Of a stretch of 64,000 nt of DNA, positions 30,047 through 40,123 are shown piece after piece. This DNA comes from Tritrichomonas musculus. Taxonomy: Eukaryota > Parabasalia > Tritrichomonadida > Tritrichomonadidae. The notes beneath the pieces are model-generated. The model ran no database searches and was not told the DNA's origin. It saw only the letters and a list, made by a program, of their open reading frames with translations. Position 1 is the stretch's first letter; each line of letters begins with the position of its first letter. The translations under genes and the position numbers were made by a program. Location: contig JAPFFF010000002.1 in assembly GCA_039105265.1 (NCBI GenBank), positions 5,270,001 through 5,334,000 on the forward strand, read 5' to 3'.

Positions 30047-31243
30047 ATGCAAATTTTTATTAGGTATATTAAAAATTATGTATTAAATGTTGAACCTACA
30101 ATTACCATTTATGATCTCAAAAGATTAATAAAAGACCATATTGGTATGCCTATCATTCGACAAAGATTAATTTTTCGAGGCAAATCATTAGATGATAGCT
30201 CTGCTACACTTGAAGATTATTCAATTGAAGAGGATACAACCATACACCTTGTCTATAAATCATTTGGGGGAGGATGCAACGTTTATATTCCATCAACATG
30301 TGCTGTAAGATTTATGGGAAACGACGACACAGTTTATGATTATCCTTTAGAATCAGGACGCCTTTCAAACAGATATATCCGCAATACAAATGCGACTAAT
30401 GTATATGACCAATTAGATACAGGCACATGCTATGCTCATTCAGCTGCATCTGCTTATATAAATACAATATTAAGAATATATGGCCATAAACCTCCACCAA
30501 CAATGGAAGAGTGCTTTAGAATTGCTTGTTACAATGGAGACAAAAAAGGAGGAGATCCTGAAAAATCAATTCGTCTACTTGAAGAACATTTTAATTATGG
30601 AATCCTTTGCGAATCAACATACTATAATCCAACCATAAGAGAAACAATGACTATATCCATTATTTTGTCTTTTACCACAAGTAAACAAGGCTGGAGAGAT
30701 GTTGCAAATGGATCATTATTAGAAAAAGCAGAGGGGATTCAAACAGTTGATTGGCATGCAGCATTGATTGAAGGTTATGATTTTGATCATGATTGTTGTG
30801 TTTGCAAAAATTCTTGGGGAGAAAATACTGCATGTGGTCGGTTTAATATTGATCCATTAGCAACACATGATCATTATTTTACAAAAGTATATTTTACTAC
30901 AGAAAGTATTCGTGGGAAAGCACCAGAATTTATTCCAACATTATATAAGGTACCATCTTCACTCACAAATTATAATGCCTTTTTTATGGATAAAGAAACT
31001 GCAACTTATTCGAGTGAATATGTCTGCGAAATATGCCAATATGATTTTGATATGGAGGACATTCCATATGGTTGTGAATATATTGGCTATGATATTGATC
31101 AATGGATTGAAACACATTTGAAAAGAACTCCTGAATTTCAAGAAGAATATAATGAAAAACATAAAAAATTTATTCTGTCCAAAAAAGCCCATCATACTCA
31201 ACATTCAGTGAAAAAAGATAATGATATCTGTTTACTTTTATAA
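30047..31243 (+). CDS. Ubiquitin-like domain fused to papain-like cysteine peptidase, CaaX end
   Basis: A 398-residue fusion. Residues 1-76 are a ubiquitin-like domain (MQIFIRYI start, L-I-F-R-G-K-S-L, L-E-D-Y-S-I, I-H-L-V-Y), ending in GGG directly before Cys77, which is where a ubiquitin tail would be processed. Residues 80-285 match the papain (C1) layout: Q122 for the oxyanion hole and C128 as nucleophile (QLDTGTCYAHSA), H237 in DWHAALIEGYDF, and N255 in KNSWGEN. No signal peptide or pro-region is present, unlike secreted cathepsins, so it should act in the cytosol. A Cys-rich piece (CEICQYDFD) follows. The last four residues are CLLL, a CaaX box predicting geranylgeranylation and membrane attachment. 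It could act on ubiquitin-like conjugates or be activated by loss of its own Ubl domain; both are inference. The stop reads TAAAA, fitting the UAAA end signal. Confidence 0.85.
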   Translation: MQIFIRYIKNYVLNVEPTITIYDLKRLIKDHIGMPIIRQRLIFRGKSLDDSSATLEDYSIEEDTTIHLVYKSFGGGCNVYIPSTCAVRFMGNDDTVYDYPLESGRLSNRYIRNTNATNVYDQLDTGTCYAHSAASAYINTILRIYGHKPPPTMEECFRIACYNGDKKGGDPEKSIRLLEEHFNYGILCESTYYNPTIRETMTISIILSFTTSKQGWRDVANGSLLEKAEGIQTVDWHAALIEGYDFDHDCCVCKNSWGENTACGRFNIDPLATHDHYFTKVYFTTESIRGKAPEFIPTLYKVPSSLTNYNAFFMDKETATYSSEYVCEICQYDFDMEDIPYGCEYIGYDIDQWIETHLKRTPEFQEEYNEKHKKFILSKKAHHTQHSVKKDNDICLLL

Positions 31244-31841
31244 AAGATTAATTTTCTGTTTTTATTAATTAAAGCCATGATTTTTGAATGAATACCTCTA
31301 CTCTTTACTTTATTAAAATGGATTTTGAAATAATAATTCCAAAAAACTGAATTATTTGATTGGCAAATTCAAGTAAAAATTTAATTTAAACTTTTAAAAT
31401 TCATTTCCTTTATTTGAATGATGCTGGTGAAGGTGTTCCAATTAACTATAATGAAGTCTTCAAATATTATAATCTACTTAAGGCCTTAAGTCCAATTTAT
31501 ACCAAAACTTTCTTGCTTGTTTTTGAAATAATTTTTTTTTATTCATGCAACTCTTTCTAAATCATTTTTGAATGATTTCATCCTATAATTATTCTATGAC
31601 TAGAATAAGTTAGAAATTTACTCTGTTATAATTTCGAAAATTGTCCTCAAATTATCAATTCCTATTTATTTTTTTGGTTTTCATATAATTTGTACAGTTA
31701 TTAAGCTAAATTTTTCGATTTAATTTGTGAGTTTTCATTGAAATATTTTATAAATAAATGATATAGTTGGTAGACAAAAGTCTGGTTCACTTTTTGAAAA
31801 TTTAAAATAAGTTTTTCTCATGAACAATTTGGAATAATATA
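31244..31841. other. AT-rich spacer
   Basis: Nothing supportable up to the inverted-repeat element that starts at 31842. Confidence 0.5.
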
Positions 31842-32377
31842 AGAATGTAGGAAACTTTCGAATTTTGGAGATATGATTCGAAATCGATATATTATAATTA
31901 TTGAGTAAAATAATGGAGTAGTAGTATATATAAATGGCGTGATTTTTTAACGTCCATTCGGGTCCAGATAAAAAATTGAGAAGAAATTTATTCTATGAAC
32001 TTTTTGAATCTCTATTTATTCAAACAACTTTTTGACTGCTTATTAGGTCAAACCATTTTTTAAAAAAATAAAAACGCACAAATTTTGAATAAAAGTGTGT
32101 TTCAAGTTACAACAAAAATTGAATGGGATTTCCTCTCAATTTTTGAAAATTGTTTTAACAATATCTCTGATTCTAAGCAAAACAAATAATATGTTTTAAA
32201 ACAAGATTTTATTATAATATGCTTCTCTTTATTATATATTAGACCTTTTTCTAAAAAAACATTTGGAGAAAAAAAGTTAGGTTTTCAATAATAAAAAAAT
32301 CTTTCTATAAAACTTTTTCCTTTATAAAAAAAAGTACTTTTTTTTATAAAAAGGAATATTTGGGCCCACTTGAAAAT

Positions 32378-32413
<36 letters not shown>

Positions 32414-32742
32414 CACAGAATCTGTTATTATGATATAAAATATAAACTTTTCTTTAATAAGCATTCATGTTTTTGATCTTGTAATATATTTTCAATTTAA
32501 AACTCATGAAATTGCTTGACTCTAAAACACTCAAAAAGTTTTTATAAAACTAATTTTTTTATTGAAAAAGTTTGCTTTTTATAAAAATTCAAATGTCAGA
32601 AAACAAATATGCATATTCATTAAAAAAACTGTTTTCATAAAAAAGTTATTTTGTAATTGAAAAGCACACTTTTTTTATCGAGATTTTTTTTTATAAAAAG
32701 GTCTATTAGTTTCAAGAAATTTTCCACAGTTTCCTACGTTCT
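31842..32742 (+). mobile_element. Non-autonomous inverted-repeat element, copy 1 (901 bp)
   Basis: The left end is AGAATGTAGGAAACTTTCGA and the right end, read inverted, is AGAACGTAGGAAACTGTGGA. The termini thus share AGAAYGTAGGAAACT. The interior is non-coding, with T runs (T30 near 32383-32412) and a stretch at about 32108-32245 that is near identical to 36683-36825 in copy 2. No convincing target duplication remains. There is no transposase frame, so it would depend on a source elsewhere. Confidence 0.75.
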
Positions 32743-32876
32743 AGAGAAAAGATTCTTTGTTGAGTGAATAAACAAATATTAAAAAAATGAAAAATGTGAA
32801 AGAATAAAATGATTTTTGTTTATTTTCTTCATTACTTTTTTAAAAGAAATTTAAGATTCTTTGACTTGGTTATTTG
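32743..32876. other. Short spacer after the element
   Basis: AT-rich; contains the 3' flank of the GTPase gene. Confidence 0.4.
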
Positions 32877-34460
32877 TTATGGCAATATATCATTTCCTTT
32901 AATAATATTTTCAATCAATTTATATTGTTCAAGAAGTTCATTAAGCCATTTAATTCTTTCTCTCCATTCAAGATCAATGTATTCAGGGTGAGCTTTTTGC
33001 ATTTCGTATTCAATTTGATATTGAATATTGTTGATTTCAGATAAAGTAATAGGTCTGAGAGCAATTTGATTGAGACCATTGATACATTTTTTGCATAATT
33101 TTACATAATTTGATGCTTTTTCCTTTATTTGATTATAGTCATTTTGAGCTTTTCCAAGTTTTTTCTCAGATGATTGTTTCTTACTTTTAGCTTCATTGTA
33201 TTTTTTTTCTAAAACTTCATTTTTTATAATCTCTTCAACTGGATGAGGCACCATTTTATATGGATTACTATGATGCATTGTCCAATGACAACCACATTCG
33301 CGGCAATATCCATCATTCTTTATTACACTGCAATATTTAATGTCAGCATCTGAATAAGAACAATTATCATGGCATTCTTTGCAGCAACGGGGACAGGTTA
33401 TAACATACGTGCCTTTTGGAAGCCTTTCTGGTTCAACACGTGTTACTATAATTGTACGAGTAAAATCTTTGTTTGCTGCAATGTCATAATTATATCTTTC
33501 GATTTTTCTACGTTCTTCTTCAATTTGAATCTCTTTTTCTTTTCCTTCATGAACGATCTTATTAAGAGGTTCAATTAATTGTTCTAATTTCTTTCTTTCA
33601 TTTAGAACGTCTTGAGTTAATACCAAACTCTTTGATTCCATTTTAGCAACATTAGTAAATAAACTTTCATAGCTTTTTTGCCCTATATCCCAATAAAATT
33701 TGTTAATCATTCCTTCATTTCCAGAACATTTCCCAAAGAGAGCTATATTATTAAACTTATTAACATATGTTGTTGGTATATTATCTTTTTCTAATACAGA
33801 CAATACATGTGTTCGATTGTCAACAGAGAATGTCGTTACTATATTAATATTGTTGGCAAGATCTTTTCCAAATAATTTCATGATTGAATCAAAGATACAT
33901 TTTTGAAATGTTTCAAGACTTGATATTGATGATTGAACAACAAAAGCAATAGAATTTAAAGAGTCAATTCCGCATTCACCTTCATTCTTTAAAAATGATT
34001 CAATCTGATCAGTCCTTCTGTTTTCATCAATTCCGGGTGTATCGACTAATGTTACTGTGTATGGAATAGGAAAACCAGGCTGCCAATAAAATGTGTATGC
34101 AGTAACGTAATCAGAATAACCTATTGTTTGATTATTTGTGCTGCTTTTTGCATCATTGTCTCCTTCTAAACAAATTTTGAATCTGAAATCATCATTCCAT
34201 TGAACTCCATATAAATAATTAGCAATACCGTTTAGAAATGTTGTTTTTCCTGTACCTAATGGCCCAACAATCAATATTTTTATTTCTTCCTTTATTTCAT
34301 TTTGTTCTGGACCTACAGTTACCTTTCTTAGTTTTTTTGCAGACAAACTTTTAGTGACAGTGGTTGGTATTTTGTAAATTTGTGGACATCCTTCATCTGT
34401 TTTTATTTTGGCACATGATATTTTGATTATATCAACTAGGCGATTTTCAGCGATTTCCAT
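32877..34460 (-). CDS. AIG1/septin-like GTPase with Cys/His cluster and coiled coils
   Basis: A 527-residue protein. The frame opens at 34499, but the ATG at 34458-34460 (MEIAENRLVD) lies 18 bases after a TCATTT initiator and drops a hydrophobic run, so it is chosen. Residues 59-280 form a P-loop GTPase: Walker A GPLGTGKTTF (66-75), then TLVDTPGIDE as the G3 motif. The overall pattern resembles AIG1/GIMAP or septin-related GTPases. A coiled coil follows (about 285-335). Next is a cluster of Cys and His residues (CPRCCKECHDNC, YCRECGCHWTMHH) that could hold two zinc ions. A second coiled coil and a helical tail complete the protein. Such proteins usually oligomerise on membranes; no lipid signal is seen here. 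A decayed relative lies at 47649-47945. Two copies of one inverted-repeat element flank this gene. Confidence 0.8.
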   Translation of the reverse strand: MEIAENRLVDIIKISCAKIKTDEGCPQIYKIPTTVTKSLSAKKLRKVTVGPEQNEIKEEIKILIVGPLGTGKTTFLNGIANYLYGVQWNDDFRFKICLEGDNDAKSSTNNQTIGYSDYVTAYTFYWQPGFPIPYTVTLVDTPGIDENRRTDQIESFLKNEGECGIDSLNSIAFVVQSSISSLETFQKCIFDSIMKLFGKDLANNINIVTTFSVDNRTHVLSVLEKDNIPTTYVNKFNNIALFGKCSGNEGMINKFYWDIGQKSYESLFTNVAKMESKSLVLTQDVLNERKKLEQLIEPLNKIVHEGKEKEIQIEEERRKIERYNYDIAANKDFTRTIIVTRVEPERLPKGTYVITCPRCCKECHDNCSYSDADIKYCSVIKNDGYCRECGCHWTMHHSNPYKMVPHPVEEIIKNEVLEKKYNEAKSKKQSSEKKLGKAQNDYNQIKEKASNYVKLCKKCINGLNQIALRPITLSEINNIQYQIEYEMQKAHPEYIDLEWRERIKWLNELLEQYKLIENIIKGNDILP

Positions 34461-34474
34461 GTAAGATATCAGAA

Positions 34475-34480
34475 AAATGA
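34475..34480 (-). promoter_or_regulatory. Initiator TCATTT of the GTPase gene
   Basis: Matches TCAYTW; the A is 18 bases upstream of the ATG at 34460. A second TCATTT lies slightly further upstream. Confidence 0.55.
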
Positions 34481-35387
34481 AATAAAATGATATAACCAAT
34501 TATTTTCTGAATTTTCTTCACAAAAAAGTGCATTTCTTACATAAAAATTGAAAGAATAGTAAATCAAAAAGTTTATCAAAATTTCAAGACAAAAAAAATT
34601 GAAAGAATTGTAAATTAAAAGGTTTTCCAAAATTTCAAGACATATAGTTTTTAAAATTTTTATCATATTTATTTGGCATATATTTGATATTTCTAATTTT
34701 CTCCTGTGATTTCTCAGTCATTTATAAAAATTAATTCCTAAATATGTTATATGAAGAACGTACGAAACTTTCGAATTTTGGAGATATGATTCGAAAATGA
34801 TAAATTATAATTATTGGGAGTAAATATTATCAAATATAAATTTTGAGCAAAATCGTGGCGTTGGGTTCAAAGATATCGTGAAAATATATTATATAGGATG
34901 TATAGTTAATCATATATTATCTATTAAATGTTTACTTAGCAATGGCTTGTATAGAGATATGTATGAAACAAATTTGTGCATGGTGCATGTTAATTTGCAC
35001 TTTAGTATATTAGGAAAAAAGTGACAAAGTGAAAGGTAACTAAGTGCGCATGATATGTTAAAACGAGTTTTATATTCTCATATATGTTATGGCAGAAAAT
35101 CAGATTTGCAAACTTGTTCTATAAGAAAATCGTATTTAGAAAATTTTTTCGGAAGAAAATTGTGCTTTTTTTTATATATTTATATATTGTTCAAAAAGTG
35201 ACATTTTAAGATAATAACCATATAAAAATAATTATCATAGAGTAATAAATATAATTATCACAAAAAATCGGAGCTTAACTGTTGCATCCGGAAATACAAA
35301 AAAATCGATTTTTGTCGTTTTTCGATGATTATACTTTTTTTTTTTAAAAAAAGCTGATCTGATAAATGCGTATATCTACAGGTAATC

Positions 35388-36575
35388 AGAACGTAGGAAA
35401 CTATGGCGGTTAAATACGTTAAAACAAAAAACACTCTTTTTAGGTGAATATATAAAGATTTGAAAAACAATTTCACTTGTATATTAATAAGTATCTTTAT
35501 AAGTAAATTATTAATTAAAAGAATTTAAATTAATTACATCACGTATCATTTTAAAGACGAAATATTAAATGAAAAGTTTACATGAAAATTCAATGTCTAT
35601 CGTCAAAAAAGCATTGAAAAATAAAATAAAAAAATGAACAAAATGAAGGATTAACACATTTTACTATCTGAATATTTTCAATTATCATTTTATTGAAAAT
35701 ATATTTATATAATAATGTTTCCTTTTAATGCGTAGCAATTCCCAATATTCTTATTTTAGTAGTTATTTCAATTTTTTTATCACAATATTTGATAGGCCAA
35801 AATGGTATAAACAAAAAAACGTATAATTTGAGAGAAGCTTTGTAAAATTGACCTTACCGAAATAAATATATTATATTTATTTCGGTAAGTATTTAAAAAA
35901 ACTATATTTTAATAAATCATATAAAAATAATACGCATTATTTTACTAAAGTTTTTAGGTATTGTTTTTTTATCTTAGCAATAAATAAAGATATGATTTTC
36001 GATTCATATCATATGCAAATAGGTAAAATTTGGTACGTAAAATAGTCTTTTAACACGATAAATACGTTAAAAACAAGTAGTAAAAGATGATTGAATAGCT
36101 TTTTGAAACTGAATATTTGTTTCATCTTTTGAAGAGCAAAGCTTATAAAATAACCAAATATACAAAGATAAGAGCTTGCAAGTTAAATCATACTGCTGTT
36201 TGCTCTTTCAAATTTTGAATTTTTCTTGAGTTATTGCATAATCTGGATTTCATTCATTCGTGTTGATTCTTAGCTGTGTAAACTTCTTTAATAATACTAC
36301 CGCTCGATAATAATACGCATTTTCATGCATAATTTATCGAATTTCCTTTGTTTTGATGAAAAATATTTTCATTATTTTCGCATTAAAATTATTATAAACC
36401 ATTGAATTATTAGTTTTTGGGTTAATTTTGGGATTAAAAATGTTTGATAATATCTCAAAACGTACCGTTAGAAAAATTAATATTTTATTAAATATATTAA
36501 TTAAATATACCATTAATAATAAATAAATATTCCACATATGCAAGTAGTCGGAGGTCAAATAGTTTCCTACGTTCT
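35388..36575 (+). mobile_element. Nested inverted-repeat element (1188 bp) with 8-bp target duplication
   Basis: Its termini are the perfect 17-bp inverted pair AGAACGTAGGAAACTAT / ATAGTTTCCTACGTTCT. It is flanked by the 8-bp direct repeat AGGTAATC at 35380-35387 and 36576-36583. Its ends share the first 15 bases with the host element's family. There is no transposase frame; short frames inside are AT artefacts. An 8-bp duplication would fit hAT-type transposition, but other superfamilies also make 8-9 bp. Confidence 0.85.
35853..35889. repeat. 37-nt perfect palindrome in the nested element
   Basis: CTTACCGAAATAAATATA is followed by one T and then its exact reverse complement. This gives an 18-bp stem with a one-base centre, a possible cruciform or hairpin within the nested transposon. 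Confidence 0.9.
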
Positions 36576-36850
36576 AGGTAATCAGCAAAAATTTTATTAA
36601 TTAATAGTTTATTATCTATATTATAATATATCAGAAATTAAAACAATACCAACGCCACATTTTGAAAAAGTTTGTTTCAAGCTACAACAAAAATTGAATG
36701 GGATCTCCTCTCAATTTTTGAAAATTGTTTTAACAATATCTCAGATTTTAAGCAAAATATATGATATGTTTCATAACAAAATATTATTATAATATGTTTC
36801 TCTTTATTATATATTATTTTCAAGAAATTTTCCAGAGTTTCCTACCTTCT

Positions 36851-37673
36851 TAATATAATACTTTTATTTGATTATTCTATAATACTTTATATATATTCTA
36901 TTTTAATGTTTTTTTTTGAAGTTAGCATCTTTTGTATATGATTTTTTCTTCATTTAATTATTTATCAGAAAAATAATGATTTCTTCATATACAAAAAGAA
37001 TTTATACTTAATACTTAGTAATAATATTTAATACAATATTTCACATTGTTTGGGTATTTAATAATTTGATTATTAACTGTGAATATATCGAAATTATTTC
37101 GAAATTTAATGATTTTTGCGATTTTTAATAACTTATTGAAAATTTGTTGTAAACATTTCAATATTGAAAAAACTCATAGAAAATAAGATAATGAAATTTC
37201 GAACCAGGTATTTCATTGAACACAAATTTAGCATACATTTATTGCTTTTTGTGACAATATATATATTGTTTATAAACGACGATAATTGAGATACTCATGA
37301 ACTTTTTCTATCTTTTTTGAAAATTGAGAAAAAACATTAAATTAGAAATAAATAAAAAAAATAATTATATTTATCTACCCTATTTGATGTAACTTCCTTT
37401 TGATAAATAAAATCCATAATTTTTCAATTATGCCAAATTAGATTTTATAGAATAATTGTCAGAAAAACTAATCGTCCATTTCAAATTTCAATAAACCTTT
37501 TCATTCAAATCTCTTTTTTTGAATGACATGCGAAATAATTGGCCTTTACGACTGCATTCCTTTCTCAGAAATTTGAAATAGCTATTTAAGAGAATAATGA
37601 TTCTATTTAGAATCATTTTGCATTTCATCTTTATTTTAATATTTGAGCCAATCAATTAAATACAAGTCACCAA
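36851..37673. other. AT-rich spacer before the fourth Myb gene
   Basis: No gene, RNA or repeat that I can support. Confidence 0.5.
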
Positions 37674-38498
37674 ATGATTCACAACTTTTTTGGATCAAGT
37701 TTAGTCTATCACAATAACTGCAAACTTCCATTACCAAAATTGGATAATTCGAAATCAAATTGTAATGCATTTTATACAACCAACAATAATGCTCACATTG
37801 CGATATTACCAACAAATATGACAAAAGTAATTAAAAATGAAGGCATTCCATCCGACATTTCTTTTCTTTATCAATCTTATTTCTGCGATATTTATAATCG
37901 TCTAGATCAATTCCCCAATCAAAATATAGATGAGGTTGCAAAAGATCATGGAAAGTCATTCATTGCTAAAAATCCTTTCACTAAAATTGAAGATAAAATT
38001 CTTATATCTTTGGTAAATGTTCATGGACCACGAAAATGGCAAAAAATTTCTCTCATCATGAAGAAATTAAACTTCAATCGAAATGGCAGACAGTGCCGAG
38101 ATAGATACTTCCATTATCTCAGCCCCCATATCAACAATGATGCTGAATGGAGCTCAGATGATGACGAATTATTGCTTAAGTCAGTTAAAGAAAAAGGAAA
38201 AAAATGGAAATCTTTTGAAATGCTTTTCAAAGGAAGAACTGAAGTTTCAATACGAAATAGATATAACCTGTTAATTAGGAAAGAGAAAAAGGAAATCAAG
38301 AAAAAGCAGAAATCAAATCAAATAGCAAATAAAATAGAAAATAAAAAAGAATCTGATGCAGAATTAAAGAATGATACTAATGATGCTCTCTTTAATTTTG
38401 AAATGTTCAATGATGACTTAGGTGAAAATACAGATACAGACAGTTCTTTTGATTTTAATTGTGATGAAAACTCAATTGTTGAACAATTTTATTTTTAA
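37674..38498 (+). CDS. Two-repeat Myb-type DNA-binding protein
   Basis: A 274-residue protein. About 100 residues of Asn-rich sequence precede two Myb repeats. The first is F-T-K-I-E-D, then KWQKISLIMKKLNFNRNGRQCRDRYFHYL, with a longer loop before the recognition helix than usual. The second is W-S-S-D-D-D, then KWKSFEMLFKGRTEVSIRNRYNLL. Both lack the canonical PGR at the turn (NRNGRQ, KGRT), and this gene is more diverged than the three Mybs at 17-23 kb. A lysine-rich segment (KEKKEIKKKQK) that looks like a nuclear signal comes next, then an acidic tail. The start ATG is the first in the frame. Target genes unknown. Confidence 0.9.
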   Translation: MIHNFFGSSLVYHNNCKLPLPKLDNSKSNCNAFYTTNNNAHIAILPTNMTKVIKNEGIPSDISFLYQSYFCDIYNRLDQFPNQNIDEVAKDHGKSFIAKNPFTKIEDKILISLVNVHGPRKWQKISLIMKKLNFNRNGRQCRDRYFHYLSPHINNDAEWSSDDDELLLKSVKEKGKKWKSFEMLFKGRTEVSIRNRYNLLIRKEKKEIKKKQKSNQIANKIENKKESDAELKNDTNDALFNFEMFNDDLGENTDTDSSFDFNCDENSIVEQFYF

Positions 38499-39240
38499 TA
38501 ATAAAAAAAATGCTTTATAATAATATTTCCACTTAATATTTTTTCTTTTTGATGTTTTCAATACCAATATTGATCTTAACTGCTCCACGAAAATACAATT
38601 ATAGGTGATTACGATCTCTCTCTATATTTATATCATTATCATTTGATAAATGAATTCATTTATCTAAATATTTATTATTTTGGAATTTTTCAAGAAAAGT
38701 GACAAAAAAATGATCGTAAAAATGATCGTATAAGTAAATAAGTTAAAATAGAATTGCGATATATGAAAATGACATCTGAGATGGATTATCCATAAAACTT
38801 TCTATTTTTTCATATATCAAAACAATATTATATATTTGAATGTCTCCTTTGATGCCTGTATTGTTAAGCCATATAAGTAATTTGAATTCAATAAATATAT
38901 ATTTTGGCTAAAAAAAGATTATCAAATAAAAAAGAATATTCTTTTTCATATTTAAATTTTTTGCTTAAAATTGAACAAAAAGTTAAGTTATAAAAATTTT
39001 GAAAATTTTGGCAGTTTCTTTATATTTAAAACAAGTTTGAATTTTACAAAACAAAAGTAGTCAATCTTATTTTAAAATTATCAATCAACCAACTTTTTCA
39101 AAACTAATGATGTCAACATCAAAATTTTTGATAATTCAAACATCAAATTTGAAAGAAAACTTTGACAATATTTTCAAATTCAAATTTCATATTCAAATTG
39201 ATATAAAACTTTTAAAAACTCACATCATTTTTTAATAAGC
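38499..39240. other. AT-rich spacer
   Basis: Nothing found apart from the initiator at 39225. Confidence 0.5.
39225..39230 (+). promoter_or_regulatory. Initiator TCATTT of the MBF1 gene
   Basis: Matches TCAYTW with the A 14 bases before the ATG at 39241. Confidence 0.6.
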
Positions 39241-39603
39241 ATGATTGATCAATTTTACGATCCAAGAACATATAAAAAAGTCACTGTCACAAACAGAACA
39301 AATAACAGTGTCAAAAAAGCAAACAAGCCAGATTCATTTACAAGAAAATTAAATGATATAGATAACAATACAGAATGCTTTACAATTGAAAGAACTGGAA
39401 TGGATATTGCTAACCGTATCAAAACTCTCCGTGCACAAAAAGAAATGACACAAAAAGAAGTTGCTCAAAGAATGAGTGTAAAAGTCGATATCATCCGTGA
39501 CTATGAAAATGGAAAGGCAATTCCAGATTCAAGAATAATAAATAGACTTGAACAAATCCTCGGTGGTACAATTCGTGAAAAACAAGTTAAAAAGAAAAAA
39601 TGA
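39241..39603 (+). CDS. MBF1: Multiprotein-bridging factor 1 (MBF1-like coactivator)
   Basis: A 120-residue protein with the MBF1 layout. A short N-terminal part (1-50) carries the Y-K-K-V and KKANKP features of the family. It is followed by a Cro/C1-type helix-turn-helix at about residues 56-110: IANRIKTLRAQKEMTQKEVAQRMSV, then VDIIRDYENGKAIPD, then INRLEQILGG. The basic end is KEKQVKKKK. MBF1 is a conserved eukaryotic and archaeal cofactor that bridges TATA-binding protein and regulatory factors and also helps prevent ribosomal frameshifting on collided ribosomes in yeast. Length and domain order are normal. Likely a nuclear and cytosolic housekeeping protein. Confidence 0.9.
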   Translation: MIDQFYDPRTYKKVTVTNRTNNSVKKANKPDSFTRKLNDIDNNTECFTIERTGMDIANRIKTLRAQKEMTQKEVAQRMSVKVDIIRDYENGKAIPDSRIINRLEQILGGTIREKQVKKKK

Positions 39604-40123
39604 TTTTTAATTAAGAATGGACAATTTCTATTTATTATTAAACACATATAATTTATTTTATTTTTATATTATAATTATATTTTAAACGTTGAAATATTTC
39701 TTTATTAGCTATATAAATTTTTGAGATATTATGAAATCAATTTTCAACTATTATTGTTTTTTCTGAAAAAATTACAGATATTATTTTTTTATTATATTAT
39801 ATTTTTTTTAAGAACCATTCCATATTTATTAAATATTTTTTAAAATATAATAATATATATATGTAAATAATATTGTAATTGTAAACATTTTTAATTCTTA
39901 AATAAATGGAAAAAATGAATTTTTTATTACATAAAAATTTGAAAAAATATTTTTAGCGTTTTTTTATATGATTCAAATTTATTTTACTTAAAATAAAATA
40001 TTTTTCTTTCCAAAAAAGATTCGTATACATATCACTTATTATAAATAATTAAATATGACTTTTTTTAAAAATAAATTTTTGAAAAATTTTTAAAAATTCT
40101 AAAAAACGATCATTTTCGAATAA
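39604..40123. other. AT-rich spacer
   Basis: No feature besides the initiator at 40110. Confidence 0.5.
40110..40115 (+). promoter_or_regulatory. Initiator TCATTT of the repeat-tailed hydrolase
   Basis: Matches TCAYTW with the A 12 bases before the ATG at 40124. Confidence 0.6.

Larger units (their letters stand above)
34755..36850 (+). mobile_element. Inverted-repeat element, copy 2, interrupted by a nested element
   Basis: Left end AGAACGTACGAAACTTTCGA, right end (inverted) AGAAGGTAGGAAACTCTGGA, in the same orientation as copy 1. The total is 2096 bp. Subtracting the nested 1188-bp insert and one 8-bp duplication leaves 900 bp, matching the 901 bp of copy 1. The flanking bases TTATATGA and TAATATAA agree at six of eight positions and may be an old target duplication. 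Non-coding. Confidence 0.78.

Noticed and set aside
30047-30280. A true ubiquitin precursor cleaved after GG
   Set aside because: The domain is far diverged from ubiquitin and has GGG then Cys; processing is possible but not shown, so I only call it ubiquitin-like.
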